Below are positions 5,095-6,407 of a DNA stretch of 6,407 bases, piece by piece. A program made the translations under genes and the position numbers. This DNA is from Bacteroidales bacterium. GTDB taxonomy: Bacteria; Bacteroidota; Bacteroidia; Bacteroidales; JAADJA01. How positions within the stretch are numbered: position 1 is the first letter of the stretch; every line of letters begins with the position of its first letter. The stretch covers positions 1 through 6,407 of the forward strand of contig JAIORT010000119.1 of the NCBI GenBank assembly GCA_021107975.1. Reading direction: 5' to 3'. Below the pieces are notes generated by a model. That model made no database searches. It saw only the letters and a list, made by a program, of their open reading frames with translations, and was not told where the DNA came from.

Positions 5095-6407
5095 ATGAAC
5101 CCAATAACTATAAACCACGACAAAAATGAAACTATTTGTGCTTTGGCTACTCCTCCCGGATCAAGTGCAATAGCAATTATCAGGATTTCAGGACCGAAGT
5201 CTATTGAAGTATGTGAGAAAATATTTAGACCTAAAAACAAAAAAATAAAACTTTCAAAGGTAAATTCGCACACTATCCATTTTGGAGATATCATCAAAGA
5301 CTCAATCGTCCTGGATGAAGTATTGATAAGTATTTTCAAAGGACCTAATTCATACACAGGAGAAGATTCAATAGAGATATCCTGCCATGGCTCGGCATAC
5401 ATTCAGCAAAAAATAATTGAATTATTAATTAAAAATGGTCTCAGGCTGGCTAAGCCGGGTGAATTTACATTACGCGCTTTTCTTAATGGAAAATTTGATC
5501 TGTCGCAAGCAGAAGCCGTTGCCGATTTAATTGCTTCGCACTCTAAAACTTCGCACGAGCTGGCTCTTAATCAGATGAGGGGCGGATTTTCCAATAAAAT
5601 AAAACAGTTGAGACAGCAATTAGTGAACTTCGCCTCATTAATTGAACTGGAACTTGACTTCAGCGAAGAAGATGTTGAATTTGCCGACAGGAAGGAACTC
5701 AAAAATCTGCTGGCAAATCTTAAAATAGAAATAAGTAAACTCTTAGATTCATTTAAACTCGGTAATGTCCTTAAAAAAGGTATTCCTGTTGCTATCGTGG
5801 GTCAGCCGAACGTGGGCAAATCAACCCTGCTAAATGCCATACTGAACGAAGAAAGAGCTATTGTATCGGAAATTCCGGGAACTACACGTGATGCTATCGA
5901 AGATACCATTGTTATAAAAGGTGTTTCCTTCAGGTTTATTGATACCGCCGGACTACATAATTCAACCGATAAAATCGAAAAAATAGGAATTGAACGCACT
6001 TACGAAAAAATTGACCAGGCAAAAATTATTTTGTATGTTTTTGATATTAGTAAAACAAACTATGAAGAAATAAAAATCACATTACAGGAATTCAAAGATC
6101 ATATTGACCAATTGCCTGAAGGATTATCACAAGATAAAAAATTCATACTCATTGCCAACAAAACCGATCTTCTCGTTGAAGCTCCCAAAGGATTCAGGTC
6201 GATGGTAGAAATGGAGTGCATTTTTGTTTCGGCTAAACGTAAAGAAAATATAAACCTGATAGTGGAGAGTCTGTCAAAATATGTTGAAAGTGAAAATATA
6301 ACGGATGCGACCATCGTATCCAATACACGCCATTATGAAGCCCTCAGCAAATCATTAGAAGCTATTGAAAGTATTGAAAAAGGTTTCAGTGAAGGACTAC
6401 CATCCGA
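5095..6407 (+). CDS. mnmE: tRNA uridine-5-carboxymethylaminomethyl(34) synthesis GTPase MnmE, 3' end cut by window
   Basis: With MnmG this GTPase installs the (carboxymethyl)aminomethyl group on wobble uridine 34 of certain tRNAs, using a methylene-tetrahydrofolate one-carbon unit. The visible part is 437 codons, open to the window end. The N-terminal folate-binding domain starts with ALATPPGSSAIAIIRISG (16-33) and includes SYTGED (86-91), CHGS (97-100) and PGEFTLRAFLNGK (121-133). DLSQAEAVADLI (135-146) opens the helical domain. The inserted G domain has G1 GQPNVGKST (236-244), G2 PGTTRD (261-266), G3 DTAGL (283-287), G4 NKTD (355-358) and G5 SAK (379-381), all intact. The helical C-terminus resumes near 400; by comparison with the family about 30-40 residues, including the terminal Cys-containing CxGK motif, lie beyond the edge. 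ATG 5095 is the first start after the in-frame stop at 5071 and fits the family N-terminus. It is divergent from sucD. Confidence 0.97.
   Translation, partial: MNPITINHDKNETICALATPPGSSAIAIIRISGPKSIEVCEKIFRPKNKKIKLSKVNSHTIHFGDIIKDSIVLDEVLISIFKGPNSYTGEDSIEISCHGSAYIQQKIIELLIKNGLRLAKPGEFTLRAFLNGKFDLSQAEAVADLIASHSKTSHELALNQMRGGFSNKIKQLRQQLVNFASLIELELDFSEEDVEFADRKELKNLLANLKIEISKLLDSFKLGNVLKKGIPVAIVGQPNVGKSTLLNAILNEERAIVSEIPGTTRDAIEDTIVIKGVSFRFIDTAGLHNSTDKIEKIGIERTYEKIDQAKIILYVFDISKTNYEEIKITLQEFKDHIDQLPEGLSQDKKFILIANKTDLLVEAPKGFRSMVEMECIFVSAKRKENINLIVESLSKYVESENITDATIVSNTRHYEALSKSLEAIESIEKGFSEGLPS

Noticed and set aside
5067..5402. Open frames opposite mnmE (5067-5402, 5802-5999, 6099-6323 minus)
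   Set aside because: They are antisense to strongly conserved MnmE coding sequence; their products look like random hydrophobic translations with no start or promoter support.

Overview
The window is AT-rich and most likely comes from a member of the Bacteroidota. Three things point there: the large secreted protease ends in a type IX secretion (Por) type A C-terminal sorting domain; sequences matching the Bacteroidota sigma factor -7 box TAnnTTTG lie upstream of all four genes; and the starts lack clear Shine-Dalgarno sequences. The genus cannot be told from what is here.

Layout. Positions 1-159 hold no gene, but contain two hairpins, each followed by a U-run when read on the minus strand. 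They look like tandem intrinsic terminators for the protease gene. Positions 160-3114 (minus) encode a 984-residue secreted cysteine protease made of two tandem copies of a papain-type (C1) catalytic domain plus lectin-like domain, then the sorting domain. The 101-base gap 3115-3215 is a divergent promoter region in which both -7 boxes lie in a 12-base inverted repeat. Positions 3216-4097 (plus) encode an exported 293-residue CAP-domain protein with a C-terminal SPOR domain. It converges, with only 16 bases between, on sucD (4114-4986, minus), the succinyl-CoA synthetase alpha subunit. A second divergent promoter region (4987-5094) separates sucD from mnmE (5095 to the window end, plus), a tRNA-modifying GTPase cut off by the window edge.

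How the genes relate. sucD and mnmE are housekeeping genes (TCA cycle; tRNA wobble uridine modification) and have no evident link to the rest. The protease and the CAP-SPOR protein are both exported and share a symmetric divergent promoter region, so co-regulation of two envelope or extracellular proteins is possible, but this is inference. The part most worth a second look is the protease: two intact active sites in one chain, no room for an inhibitory propeptide, a shortened active-site loop, and a patch of perfect DNA identity between copies that suggests recent gene conversion. No tRNA, rRNA, CRISPR array, insertion sequence or phage gene was seen.
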